Shown here: in pieces, positions 27,078 to 36,853 of the stretch
Layout of the letters: every line of letters starts with the position of its first letter
Numbering within the stretch: position 1 is the first letter of the stretch
NCBI RefSeq assembly: GCF_003206615.1
Contig: NZ_PZJW01000004.1
Location: forward strand, 1-64,000
Direction: 5' to 3'
Source of the DNA: Salinicola acroporae
GTDB lineage: Bacteria; Pseudomonadota; Gammaproteobacteria; Pseudomonadales; Halomonadaceae
DNA: 64,000 nucleotides
The notes under the pieces: generated by a model
What the model was told of the DNA's origin: nothing
Seen by the model: the letters and a program-made list of their open reading frames with translations, nothing else
The model's database searches: none
Translations under genes and position numbers: made by a program

Positions 27078-27507
27078 TTGAAAAGCATCCTTGGCGCCAT
27101 GCTGAGTGTGGTTAATAGGCAATTTGAATTGCCTGGCCAGGCAGCCAACCTTTCCCGTAGAAGGTTTCTACGGAGGCGAGCGCATGTTTAGTAAGGTATT
27201 GGCCCAGTAAGCACGACGCGATGTTAAATTATTAATTACCAGACAGCGAAAAACCTCGACGCACTCACCGAGGTTTAGACGCGGCCCGGGCACTCCCAAT
27301 CCACTTGTCTTGAAGTCTCGGCATCGGCAGCCGATCCGTCAACGCCGTTGGTCATCCTCCTCCGGCACTGCCCCATACCTTCCCGGTATGCACCACCACG
27401 TAACGGCATTGGGCAGGCGACCCGGCGCGGCGTTACCTTACGCCCAGCGGCGCCGGCACCCCGGCGCCCAGGCCGTTCGAACCCTTTGACTGAAGACGAT
27501 ACCCACC
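27078..27507. other. intergenic region between hsdM and aspA, with hairpins
   Basis: This is a 430-bp divergent promoter region. It holds an AT-rich patch (27221-27240), a hairpin at 27251-27276 (AAACCTCG/CGAGGTTT, 8 bp) whose minus-strand form is followed by TTTTT, and a GC-rich hairpin at 27449-27468 (GGCGCCGG/CCGGCGCC) 40 bp before aspA. No coding region or tRNA was found. It also marks the right edge of the defence patch. Confidence 0.5.
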
Positions 27508-28959
<1,452 letters not shown>

Positions 28960-28991
28960 CGTCGAAGTCGTTGGACTTTGGCGTAGACCGA

Positions 28992-29013
28992 GGCGGTGCC
29001 CCGGGGCACCGCC
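28992..29013 (+). terminator. aspA stem-loop terminator
   Basis: GGCGGTGCCCCGGGGCACCGCC is a perfect 22-nt palindrome 33 bp after the aspA stop, followed by the T-containing tccttgtt. A short loop is needed for folding. Confidence 0.65.
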
Positions 29014-30256
29014 TCCTTGTTGACTCGATCTAGCAAGGCGACTTTTCAACGCGACCCGAATGGCAAGCCTTTGACGGCGATCAAATCGTCGACATAGCAG
29101 GTACGGCTATCCGACGAGGGGCTAGACTCACCCCGGTGTCGACCCCAAACCGCCCCGCTTTCTTTGCCGTGAGGACCGGGGGACCTTTCTTCCGCACCGC
29201 CTCGGTGGCGCGATCGGGTCGATAATGAACCGGGACAGGAAACCGTCCTAATGAGTGCGATTTTTGTTTCAAGGTGTAACTCGGCGTCGCTTTTCGGCTG
29301 TAATATTCATTCTTCTTATGAATTAAATTAATGCTGGATTCTGTTCTTCAAGTTTATAAAATCTCCGGCGTTTCAGGGATTGAGCGGTGTCCACAGGTGG
29401 CGAGCATTCGGGACGGTAAGAAGGGATGCTTATGATGGTCGTCGTGGATGGGTCCGGCTGGCGACAGCCGGCATTACCGTTTTCGATGTCTCGATGCCGA
29501 TCAGCAGAAATGCAGTTCTGGACGCTTTTCTTCACCTGCACCCTGGCCGTTCAGCGGTTTTTGGGTTTGGCACCGTTATATGACGCTTATTGCCAGTTCT
29601 TTCACCACAGTCATTCTGATTTCAGGATGAAGTCTCGTCCGTGCAACGCGGTCGTGGGACGCCAAGGGAGCTTGGAGTCGATTCTCGGGGTGGATCGGGA
29701 CCTGGAGGGGCCAGCCGGCGGCGACCCATGATTACATTAAGTTACCTATCTGTATTTTGGCTTACCACAGATCATTTTACCTAATCATGCTTTGGGGTAT
29801 TCTGCGTCTGTCCACCGGATGGACACTCGCAAGGACCTGGGACAGGGATCTGTCTGACGCCATGGACGTACGGATCGCGAGGGCCGTATAAGAGAGCATC
29901 TTTGGCACTGCTACTGAGGGCCCTCGCGCTTGCGCTTTGGCCCTCTTTTAATTCCCGCCTTCCAGCCTGCCGCCGGTACTTCATTTCCTCTTGTCGTGGA
30001 GGTCGATGGCCGATGTGCGTCGCGCCAATGCCAGGCGGCGCTGGGGCTGGTCGCTCCGATTCTGACGCGTGCCGTCCCCCCATCTTCTGATATTGCGGTA
30101 CTCGTATACGATGACAGATTGGGGTCGAAGTCTTCGGGAACCTTGAGTTGACCTCTCATGAAGCCGAATCGATCTGCTGCCTGGTGTCCGGATGATCGAT
30201 GGCCTTGCCGATTGACTCGCCTGCACTGTGGCCAATGCGGTTAGTGTCGGGGGATG
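29014..30256. other. 1.2-kb stretch without a convincing gene
   Basis: Short frames of 60-100 codons exist on both strands, but none shows a recognisable family, ribosome site or codon pattern. Base composition is uneven, with AT-rich patches at 29260-29350 and 29725-29790, unlike the flanking genes. The clearest structure is the nested hairpin set at 29876-29949. The stretch may be remnant DNA or may encode a small RNA. Confidence 0.5.
29876..29949 (+). promoter_or_regulatory. attenuator-like nested hairpins
   Basis: Segment 1 (CGCGAGGGCC, 29876-29885) can pair with segment 2 (GGCCCTCGCG, 29919-29928). The start of segment 2 (GAGGGCC, 29916-29922) can instead pair with segment 3 (GGCCCTC, 29939-29945), which is followed directly by TTTT, an intrinsic terminator. 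The two folds exclude each other. A 34-codon frame (29787-29891) with three Trp codons ends inside segment 1. No plus-strand gene follows closely, so a small RNA 3' end is as likely as attenuation. Confidence 0.35.
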
Positions 30257-30973
30257 TCAGAAAGCGGCCTTGCCGATCGAGGCGCCGCCGTCGATGAAGA
30301 GTGTCTGTCCGGTAATGAAGCTGGCCTCTTCCGAGAGGAAGAACTCGATGCCGGCGGCGATCTCTTCGGGCTTGCCAAAACGGCCCATGGGCACACCGGA
30401 AAGATAGCGCCGTTCCCCCTCGCTGCCAGGTGGATTGTTGACGCGGAAGAGTTCGGTTTCGGTCGGGCCAGGGGCGATGGCATTGACGGTGATACCGGTG
30501 TCGGCGAGTTCGAGTGCCCACGAGCGGCTGAAACTGACGAGGCCGGCCTTCGCTGCGGCGTAGGCGGTGCGATCGGTGATCCCGAGAATCGTCAGGCTCG
30601 AGATGTTGACGATCCGCCCCCAGCCTTGCCGGCGCATGGCCGGCAGCGTCGCCTGGACCACCTGCACGGCGGCGTGCAGGTTCACGGAAAACACCGCGTC
30701 CATGTCGTCATGCCGGATCTCGCCCAGCCGTTGCGGACGCACCAGGCCGACGTTGTTGATCACGCCATCGAATGCATGACGTTCGGTCAGGCCATCGAGC
30801 GCTCGTGCCGTCTGTGACCGATCCGCGAGATCGGTGGTGACGAGTTCGCCGGGGAACTCGGCATCGCTGCGCGCCAGCCCCACGACGTGGTGCCCGGCCG
30901 AGACGAGCCGTCGGGATAGCGCGAGCCCGATACCTTTGGTCGCGCCGGTGATGAGAAACGTGCGTGGGTTCAT
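30257..30973 (-). CDS. short-chain dehydrogenase/reductase (FabG-like)
   Basis: The 238-residue classical SDR has the cofactor loop TGATKGIG (9-16), the NNVG motif near 74, and catalytic Ser125, Tyr138 and Lys142 (YAAAK). It uses NAD(P)H to interconvert an alcohol and a carbonyl. The substrate is not indicated. It is the third gene of a minus-strand unit with an AhpD-like and a peroxiredoxin-like gene (54-bp gap), so a role in clearing carbonyls formed under oxidative stress is a reasonable inference. Confidence 0.85.
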   Translation of the reverse strand: MNPRTFLITGATKGIGLALSRRLVSAGHHVVGLARSDAEFPGELVTTDLADRSQTARALDGLTERHAFDGVINNVGLVRPQRLGEIRHDDMDAVFSVNLHAAVQVVQATLPAMRRQGWGRIVNISSLTILGITDRTAYAAAKAGLVSFSRSWALELADTGITVNAIAPGPTETELFRVNNPPGSEGERRYLSGVPMGRFGKPEEIAAGIEFFLSEEASFITGQTLFIDGGASIGKAAF

Positions 30974-31027
30974 GACGAACTCCCTTGATAACGGCCCTTG
31001 CCAGGGCCGTCATGTCAGTTGGTGGTA

Positions 31028-31702
31028 TCAGGTACTGGTGGCCTGGTTTGCTTCCAGCACGGCGATCAATGCCTCGGGCTCGGGCCGCTGGGTATAGTCC
31101 GGGTTCACGTCCGCGTAGAGGATGGTCCCATCCTGTCCGATCAGATAGCGTGCCGGCATCGGCAGGGACCAGCTCGGATCGTCGTTGAATGTCGGCAGGT
31201 CGTTTTTCAGCGTCTTGTAAAGGTCGACCAGATCGGGAGGAAGCGAGAAGCGCAGGCCGAAGGCGGCGCCAATGTCGCCCCGGGTATCCGACAGGATCGG
31301 AAACGTCAGCCGGTTCTGCCGCGCTGACTTGCGGCTATTGGGGGCCGTCTGGGGCGAGATGGCGACGAGCGAGGCGCCCAGGCGCTCGAATGCCGGCTTG
31401 GCGGCCTCGAGTGCCTGCAGCTCCATGTTGCAGTAGGGGCACCATACCCCGCGGTAGAAGCTCACGATCAGCGGCCCGTACTCCAGCAGGTTCTCCGATC
31501 TGACGACCCTGCCTTGCGGGTCCTTGAGTTCGAACGAGGGGGCCTTGTCGCCGACCTGCCTGGCGTTTTCGGCAGCGCCGGATTCGATCAGGGCGGCGGT
31601 CGCGCGATGCATCGTCTCGATCATCGCCGGTGACATGTTGTAGGGCGGGTTACCGGCTTCGAAGTCCGCCTTGAAAGCGTCCAGTCTGGCTTGAAGTGAC
31701 AT
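31028..31702 (-). CDS. peroxiredoxin-like thioredoxin-fold protein (AhpC/TSA family)
   Basis: The 224-residue protein has a helical N-terminal extension (about 1-45), then a thioredoxin fold with GVWCPYC giving Cys88 and Cys91. This CxxC arrangement marks the peroxiredoxin-like subgroup rather than classical 2-Cys AhpC. It likely reduces peroxides or disulfides in the cytosol. The upstream gene encodes an AhpD-like protein, whose CxxC could supply electrons, as in the AhpC/AhpD pair. That link is inferred from adjacency. Confidence 0.83.
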   Translation of the reverse strand: MSLQARLDAFKADFEAGNPPYNMSPAMIETMHRATAALIESGAAENARQVGDKAPSFELKDPQGRVVRSENLLEYGPLIVSFYRGVWCPYCNMELQALEAAKPAFERLGASLVAISPQTAPNSRKSARQNRLTFPILSDTRGDIGAAFGLRFSLPPDLVDLYKTLKNDLPTFNDDPSWSLPMPARYLIGQDGTILYADVNPDYTQRPEPEALIAVLEANQATST

Positions 31703-31778
31703 GAGGTTTCCCTGGGTAGTGCGGCGCGTTGCCGTCAGGCTGCGTTGTCGTCAGGCCGCGTTGCAGATGGCGTCGAGC

Positions 31779-32345
31779 TCAGGCGCCGGCGGTGCCGGGC
31801 TTGGTCCACTCGTTGCCTTTCATGAAGTCGTCGAGCGGGGTATGGGCGATATGGTTCGTGTAGTTGCTCATCACCTTGGTCGCGACACCGAGAATCACTT
31901 CGAACACATTGCGACGGGTATAACCGGCGGCGAGGAAGGCCTCGGTATCGTCATCGGAGATCCAGCCGCGATGGCGTACCACCAGCGTGGTGAACCGGTG
32001 CAGGGCTTCGAGTCTGGCGTCCGGCAGGGCGGTGCCGGCGCGCAGCGCTTCGATGACCGCGGGGTCCATTTTCTGCATCTTGGCCAGGGTGCTGTGGCCG
32101 GCCATGCAGTAATGGCATTCGTTCTCGAAGTTCGAACTCATGTAGACGACCTGCTGTTCGTGGGGCGTGAGCGTCGTCTTGCCGAACAGGTCCCACAGGG
32201 TGGAGTAGCCCGCCAGCAGTTCCGGCGATTCGGCCATGTTGCCCTGCAGGTTCGGGACGAAGCCGAAAGCGGCTTTGGTGGCAACCAACCCTGGCCGGGA
32301 AGCTTCCGGAGCGGTATCGGCGGTATGCGTGGTAAACGTCGTCAT
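31779..32345 (-). CDS. AhpD-like carboxymuconolactone-decarboxylase-family protein
   Basis: The 188-residue protein carries the AhpD active-site pattern ECHYCMAGH (Cys77, Cys80, His84) in a CMD fold. Such proteins act as alkyl-hydroperoxidases or thiol relays. It is the first gene of a three-gene unit with the peroxiredoxin-like and SDR genes (76 and 54 bp gaps) and is divergent from a LysR gene at 32564. The CxxC excludes a plain CMD decarboxylase role. Confidence 0.85.
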   Translation of the reverse strand: MTTFTTHTADTAPEASRPGLVATKAAFGFVPNLQGNMAESPELLAGYSTLWDLFGKTTLTPHEQQVVYMSSNFENECHYCMAGHSTLAKMQKMDPAVIEALRAGTALPDARLEALHRFTTLVVRHRGWISDDDTEAFLAAGYTRRNVFEVILGVATKVMSNYTNHIAHTPLDDFMKGNEWTKPGTAGA

Positions 32346-32563
32346 GGGGATTCCTCGCTGTCGTGGCAGGCATATGGGATGCGACAGGTGCAGATTCGAG
32401 GATTTGGCCGGTGCCAGGTAGACAGGGGGTTGGACTATCGTTTATTCCTTTCAGGAATAGGCCGCTTGTTTCGTCAGGGCCGTTCTCCTGCATTGCCACG
32501 AGCCGGATATCTCTTTGACCGGGCATCGAACGGCATGGCCTTGCGCACTTCTGGGGCATGATC

Positions 32564-33466
32564 ATGAATCGCTTTACCGCGATGGAAACCTTCGTGAAGG
32601 TCTACGAGTCGGGCTCGTTCTCCAGCGCCGCCCGTCTGCTGCATGTGGGACAGCCGGCAGTCTCGAAGGCCGTGGCGCAGCTGGAGGCGCGACTCGGGGT
32701 GCGATTGTTGTTGCGCTCGACCCAGGGGCTGACGCCGACCCAGGCCGGGCATGACTTCTACGAGCATGCCAGGCTCGCGCTGGAGCAGGCCGACGAAGCG
32801 GAACGCGTCGCCCGGGGAGACAAGGCCGCCATAACCGGCCGGGTCAGGGTCTGCATGGCGGTCACGTTCGCGCGCCTGCACGTGATTCCCCGGTTGCCGC
32901 TCTTCTTTGCCCGGCATCCGGAGATCGAAGTCGATGTCGTGCTCCATGACGGCAATATCGATCTGATCGAGAACGGGATCGACCTCGCCTTGCGGATGGG
33001 CGAACTGGCGGACTCCTCGCTGACGGTGCGCAAGATCAGCCAGTGCCCTCGCTGGGCAGTGGGAACGCCCGGCTATTTCGACAGTGCCGGGACTCCCGAA
33101 GACCCCTCCGCGCTCACCGAACACGATGTCGTGATCCACGACCTTTCCGGTCGTGACCACCCGTGGACGTTCGAACGCGATGGCCAGCGTATGAGCGTTT
33201 CCGTGAGTGGGCGGCTGAGAACGAATGCCGCCGAAGGCGTGCGCGAAGGCGTCCTGGCCGGGATGGGGATGGCCATTGCCTCCGAGTGGATGTTTGCGCC
33301 GGAATTGGCGGCAGGCACGGTCATCCCCGTGCTGACCGACTGGCGTCTGCCCTCGATCGACCTGTGGGCCGTGTTCCCCAGCGGCCGTCAGAGCAACGCC
33401 CGCACGCGAGCGTTCGTCGATTTCATCGAAACCGAGTTTGCCGACGCCCGTTCCGATCCGCGGTGA
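32564..33466 (+). CDS. LysR-family regulator of the redox operon
   Basis: The 300-residue LysR has the winged helix FVKVYESGSFSSAARLL, then VGQPAVSKAVAQLE. The effector domain carries the GRVRVCMAVTFARLHVIPRL start typical of the CrgA group. An ATG at 32564 with GGGG eight bases upstream is preferred to 32558. It is divergent from the AhpD-peroxiredoxin-SDR unit across 218 bp and is its probable regulator. No conserved cysteine pair like that of OxyR is evident, so peroxide sensing is not implied. Confidence 0.85.
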   Translation: MNRFTAMETFVKVYESGSFSSAARLLHVGQPAVSKAVAQLEARLGVRLLLRSTQGLTPTQAGHDFYEHARLALEQADEAERVARGDKAAITGRVRVCMAVTFARLHVIPRLPLFFARHPEIEVDVVLHDGNIDLIENGIDLALRMGELADSSLTVRKISQCPRWAVGTPGYFDSAGTPEDPSALTEHDVVIHDLSGRDHPWTFERDGQRMSVSVSGRLRTNAAEGVREGVLAGMGMAIASEWMFAPELAAGTVIPVLTDWRLPSIDLWAVFPSGRQSNARTRAFVDFIETEFADARSDPR

Positions 33467-33523
33467 AGGTGAACGGGCCTCGGCGAACTTGCGTCGGGGA
33501 GTGGCCGTGGCGCGCGGCCTCGC

Positions 33524-33736
33524 TCAGGCCGTCGCTTCGAGCTTCTCTGCCCGGCGGGTGGAAAAGCTCAACGCTGCGTCCATCGGCGCGAAGCTGATAT
33601 GGAGCTTGGAGACCTGACCGTGTGCGTTCCAGTGAGCCACGACTACGCATTGGGCGGGGCGTCGTGGAGTCTTTCGTCCATCTGTCCTCGTTGCCGTCCG
33701 CGCCAGCGTGTCGCCGCTCCTCGGGCAGTCAGCCAT
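33524..33736 (-). pseudogene. possible NTF2/SnoaL-like C-terminal fragment
   Basis: The 70-codon frame starts inside the end of acuI. Its second half (VVAHWNAHGQVSKLHISF) resembles the last strands of SnoaL-like NTF2-fold proteins, while the first 30 residues look random. A normal member has about 120-140 residues, so this would be a truncated remnant. The resemblance is short and could be chance. Confidence 0.25.
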
Positions 33737-34718
33737 TGACGTCCACTACGAGCCGGCCGCGCACCGTTCCTGCCAGGAGGTGTTCGGCCGCCTCCAGCGT
33801 CTCGCTCAAGCGGATGTCTCGTGAGATTTCGTCGAGCAGGGCGGGTTCGATGTCCTCGGCGAGTCGTGCCCAGGCGTGCCGGCGCTCCTCGGCGGGGCGG
33901 GTGACGCTGTTGATGCCGAGCAGGCTGACGCCACGCAGAATGAAGGGGGCCACGGTCGCGGGGAAATCCATGCCCTGGGCGAGGCCGCAGGCGGCGACCA
34001 GGCCGTCGGGGCAGGTTCGGGCGCAGACGTTGGCCAGGGTATGGCTGCCCACCGAGTCGATGGCGGCAAACCACCGCGCCTTGGCCAGGGGCTTTCCGGG
34101 GCCTGACAGTGCGCTGCGATCGATGATCTCGGCGGCGCCCAGCCGCTCGAGAAAGGCCGACTCCTGAGGGCGGCCGGTCGCCGCGACGACGCGGTAGCCG
34201 CGTGCCGCCAGCAGGGCGATGGCGTAGCTGCCGACGCCCCCGTTGGCGCCGGTCACCAGTACCTCGCCGCGATCCGGCGTCAGGCCGTGGCGCTCCAGCG
34301 CCAGCAGGCTCAACATGGCGGTGTAGCCGGCGGTGCCGATGGCCATCGCTTGATGTGTGTTCAGCGAGCGCGGCAGCCGGGTGAGCCAGTCGCCATTGAC
34401 CCGAGCGCACTGGGCCAGGCCGCCCCAGTGCTCTTCGCCAATGCCCCAGCCGTTGAGCAGGATACGATCACCCGGCACCCAGTCGGGGTGTTCACTCTGC
34501 TCGACGACACCGGCAAGGTCGATGCCCGGCACCATGGGGAAACGGCGCACGACCGCTCCCTTGCCGGTGATCGCCAGCGCGTCCTTGTAGTTGAGCGTGC
34601 TCCATTCGACGCGCACCCGAACATCGCCCGGGGGCAGTGATTCGGGATCGAGCTGCGTCAGCACGGCGCGGCTCCGCTGATCGGCTTCGGTCTGCTGCAC
34701 GACAATGGCGTTGAACAC
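33729..34718 (-). CDS. acuI: acrylyl-CoA reductase-like quinone oxidoreductase (AcuI/YhdH family)
   Basis: The 329-residue zinc-independent MDR-family protein has the AcuI/YhdH features LNYKDALAITGKGAVVRRFPMVPGID in shortened, scattered form near residue 45, the nucleotide loop TGANGGVGSYA (about 150) and GLVAACGLAQG. AcuI reduces acrylyl-CoA to propionyl-CoA with NADPH, protecting against acrylate formed from DMSP or 3-hydroxypropionate. The start is a GTG at 34718 with AGGAGG five bases upstream. No ATG is available. The next gene upstream is a TetR regulator like AcuR, supporting the assignment. No DMSP lyase lies in the window. Confidence 0.82.
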   Translation of the reverse strand: MFNAIVVQQTEADQRSRAVLTQLDPESLPPGDVRVRVEWSTLNYKDALAITGKGAVVRRFPMVPGIDLAGVVEQSEHPDWVPGDRILLNGWGIGEEHWGGLAQCARVNGDWLTRLPRSLNTHQAMAIGTAGYTAMLSLLALERHGLTPDRGEVLVTGANGGVGSYAIALLAARGYRVVAATGRPQESAFLERLGAAEIIDRSALSGPGKPLAKARWFAAIDSVGSHTLANVCARTCPDGLVAACGLAQGMDFPATVAPFILRGVSLLGINSVTRPAEERRHAWARLAEDIEPALLDEISRDIRLSETLEAAEHLLAGTVRGRLVVDVNG

Positions 34719-34780
34719 GTGAACCTCCTGAGCATTGAACGATGATTCGGAGAGGGCGTTTGACTGTGGTGAGCTCGAGC

Positions 34781-35416
34781 TCAACGGGGCAATCGAGCGA
34801 AGAACTCCTGGCTGAAGAGCGCCAGGGGTGTCGGCCCGCACTGCAGACGGGCTCGCTGAACGGCGCCTTCCCAACCGATCCAGAAGAAAGCGGCGAGGGT
34901 GTCGCAATCCGTATCGGCGGCCAGTGCGCCCTGCGTCTGAGCCAGTCGTAGACAGTCGGCGACTCGACGTTGCCAGTCCTGGAGGATGGCTTCCAGCCGC
35001 GCATCGAACCCTGCGGGCAACAGCGTGACTTCCTGGCCCAGATTGCCCACCAGGCAGCCTCGCCGGTAGTGGTAGCGCGCCATGCCCTCCTGGGCGTCCT
35101 GGGTGAACCGGCGGAGTCGTTCGAGGGGCGGCAACTCGGAAGAGAGCAACCGGCGGTCGAGCTTGCGCGCGAAATAATCGGCATATCGTGACAGCACGGC
35201 GTGACCGAACGCTTCCTTGCTGTCGAAGTAGTGGTAGAACGATCCCTTTGGCACGCCGACCCGTTTCAGCACACCATCGATCCCGGTCGAGACGAATCCC
35301 TGCTCGGTAAGCACTTCGACGCCACACCGAATCAGGGCGTCCCGGGTGTCTGGGTTGGCGCGCGCTACCTTCGGTGGGCGGCCACGGCGTTTGCTGGGGG
35401 GTGTTGGCGTCTCCAT
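34781..35416 (-). CDS. TetR-family repressor (AcuR-like)
   Basis: The 211-residue TetR protein has a basic N-terminal tail (KRRGRPPK), an HTH at about 20-65 (GIDGVLKRVGVPKGSFYHYFDSK) and an all-alpha ligand domain. Size, N-terminal tail and position next to acuI match AcuR, the acrylate-responsive repressor known from Rhodobacter. A dyad AGAC-CGATC-GTCT lies 13 bp upstream and may be its own operator. The gene is 62 bp upstream of acuI on the same strand, so both are likely cotranscribed. Confidence 0.82.
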   Translation of the reverse strand: METPTPPSKRRGRPPKVARANPDTRDALIRCGVEVLTEQGFVSTGIDGVLKRVGVPKGSFYHYFDSKEAFGHAVLSRYADYFARKLDRRLLSSELPPLERLRRFTQDAQEGMARYHYRRGCLVGNLGQEVTLLPAGFDARLEAILQDWQRRVADCLRLAQTQGALAADTDCDTLAAFFWIGWEGAVQRARLQCGPTPLALFSQEFFARLPR

Positions 35417-35428
35417 GGCGTCCAATTT

Positions 35429-35441
35429 AGACCGATCGTCT
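35429..35441. promoter_or_regulatory. putative TetR operator upstream of the acuR-like gene
   Basis: AGAC and GTCT arms flank CGATC, placed directly upstream of the repressor start. Position and dyad fit autoregulation. Confidence 0.45.
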
Positions 35442-35658
35442 CTCAATATCAAAGCCAGATCGTCGTCGACATCCGGCGCCTCGCCACAGCTTCCTTGTGC
35501 CGGCACATCGAGACATGCCGTTCTCGTCGTGGATTCCTTTCGCACCGAGGCCGGTAGCGTGAAACGGATCGCTGGGCGCTTGAACGACGGGCTGCCCGAG
35601 ACCCGGTCCGGGTAGACCGTGGTAACCATCCACCATCGGGCGTTGGAGAGAGTGTTTT

Positions 35659-36798
35659 CTAGTTTGGATGCAGCACGGGCGCAGAACTCGTTTCGCCGGA
35701 CGAGCGTAAGCCCAGCAGACCGAGGTCGCGATAGATCTCGTTTTTCATGATCTGAACCGCGCCTTCCAGACTCCTTTCGCCCCCGATGGTGGAGGCGTAG
35801 AGAAAGGGACGTCCGATGAAGACGAAGTCGGCACCCAGCGCCAGGGCTTTGACGACATCCGTGCCACGCCGGATGCCGCCGTCGACCATGATGGCCATGT
35901 GGCCGGCCTCGGCTTTGGCCTGCGGCAGCGCTCGGATCGCGGAGATGGCGTGATCGAGCTGTCGGCCGCCATGATTGGACAGCACGACGCCGTCGCAACC
36001 GATGTCCCGGGCCACCGCGACATCGAGATGGGAGAGCACTCCCTTCACGACCAGCTTGCCTTTCCACTGGTCTCGAATTCGACAGACGTGGTCCCAGTTA
36101 AGGTGATCCTTGCGACCGAAATCCCGCGCTGCCTGGCGAGAGACAATGGGCGCGCCGCGCTGGGCGTAGGAGTTCTCGAAATGTGGCATACCCTGGCGCC
36201 GGAGCGTCGGCAGGAAAGTCGTAAATAACCAGCGGGGCTTGATACCGAAATCCCAGAACATTCGGGGCGTGAAGCGCAGCGGGGTGGAGAAGCCGGCACG
36301 CAGGTTATTCTCCCGGTTGGCCAGTACGGCCGTATCCGCGGTCAGGACCAAGGTCCGGTAGCCCGCCTCGGCGACTCGCTGCACCAGCGCCTCGATCCGA
36401 TCCTCTTCCCCGGGCACGTAGGCCTGAAACCAGGCCCGGGGGTTGGTTTCGATGACCTCTTCCAGGCAGGTGAGAGACGAACCGCTCAGTACGTAGGGGA
36501 TGCCTTCGCGGTCAGCAACTCGCGCGGCGACGTTGTCGCCGTCAAACGCCATCAGTGCGCTGATGCCCATCGGCGCAATGCCGAATGGCGCCGCCCACTC
36601 TTCCCCCAGCAGCCGTTGCCGCAGGGTCCGGCCCTCCACGCCGCGAAGCACCCTTGGCACCAGCTTCAGCTCGTCGAGCGCGGCGCGGTTGTCTTCGCGT
36701 GCCGCGGAAGTCTCCGACGCACCCGCGACATATTGGAATAGCGGGCGCGGAAGGCGACGTCGGGCCGCGATTTCATAATCGTCGAGATTGAGAATCAT
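35659..36798 (-). CDS. FMN-dependent alpha-hydroxyacid oxidase/dehydrogenase
   Basis: The 379-residue member of the lactate dehydrogenase (LldD)/glycolate oxidase family has the catalytic His and Arg in SNHGGRQLD, FMN-contact Lys in VVKGVL, and the phosphate-binding GGIRRGTDVVKALALGADFVFIGRP. It oxidises L-2-hydroxyacids (lactate, mandelate, glycolate type) to 2-oxoacids, feeding the respiratory chain or oxygen. ATG 36798 is used although the frame is open further. It is the last gene of the unit dctP-dctQ-dctM-SMP30, so its substrate is probably a hydroxyacid imported by that TRAP system. Confidence 0.87.
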   Translation of the reverse strand: MILNLDDYEIAARRRLPRPLFQYVAGASETSAAREDNRAALDELKLVPRVLRGVEGRTLRQRLLGEEWAAPFGIAPMGISALMAFDGDNVAARVADREGIPYVLSGSSLTCLEEVIETNPRAWFQAYVPGEEDRIEALVQRVAEAGYRTLVLTADTAVLANRENNLRAGFSTPLRFTPRMFWDFGIKPRWLFTTFLPTLRRQGMPHFENSYAQRGAPIVSRQAARDFGRKDHLNWDHVCRIRDQWKGKLVVKGVLSHLDVAVARDIGCDGVVLSNHGGRQLDHAISAIRALPQAKAEAGHMAIMVDGGIRRGTDVVKALALGADFVFIGRPFLYASTIGGERSLEGAVQIMKNEIYRDLGLLGLRSSGETSSAPVLHPN

Positions 36799-36853
36799 CG
36801 CTTTGGGATTGACCTGTATTGATAAGCCACGAGTATGAGAGAAGCCGGTGACA

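Noticed and set aside
27251-27276. Terminator with TTTTT on the minus strand between hsdM and aspA
   Set aside because: No minus-strand gene ends there (aspA is plus strand), so a real terminator function is unsupported. It is noted only as a hairpin.
29380-29583. 67-codon plus-strand frame in the gene-poor region
   Set aside because: There is no ribosome site, family similarity or coding-like composition, and other frames overlap it equally.
29787-29891. Trp-operon-like leader peptide
   Set aside because: The three Trp codons are scattered, no ribosome site is visible and no trp gene follows. It is kept only as part of a speculative structure.
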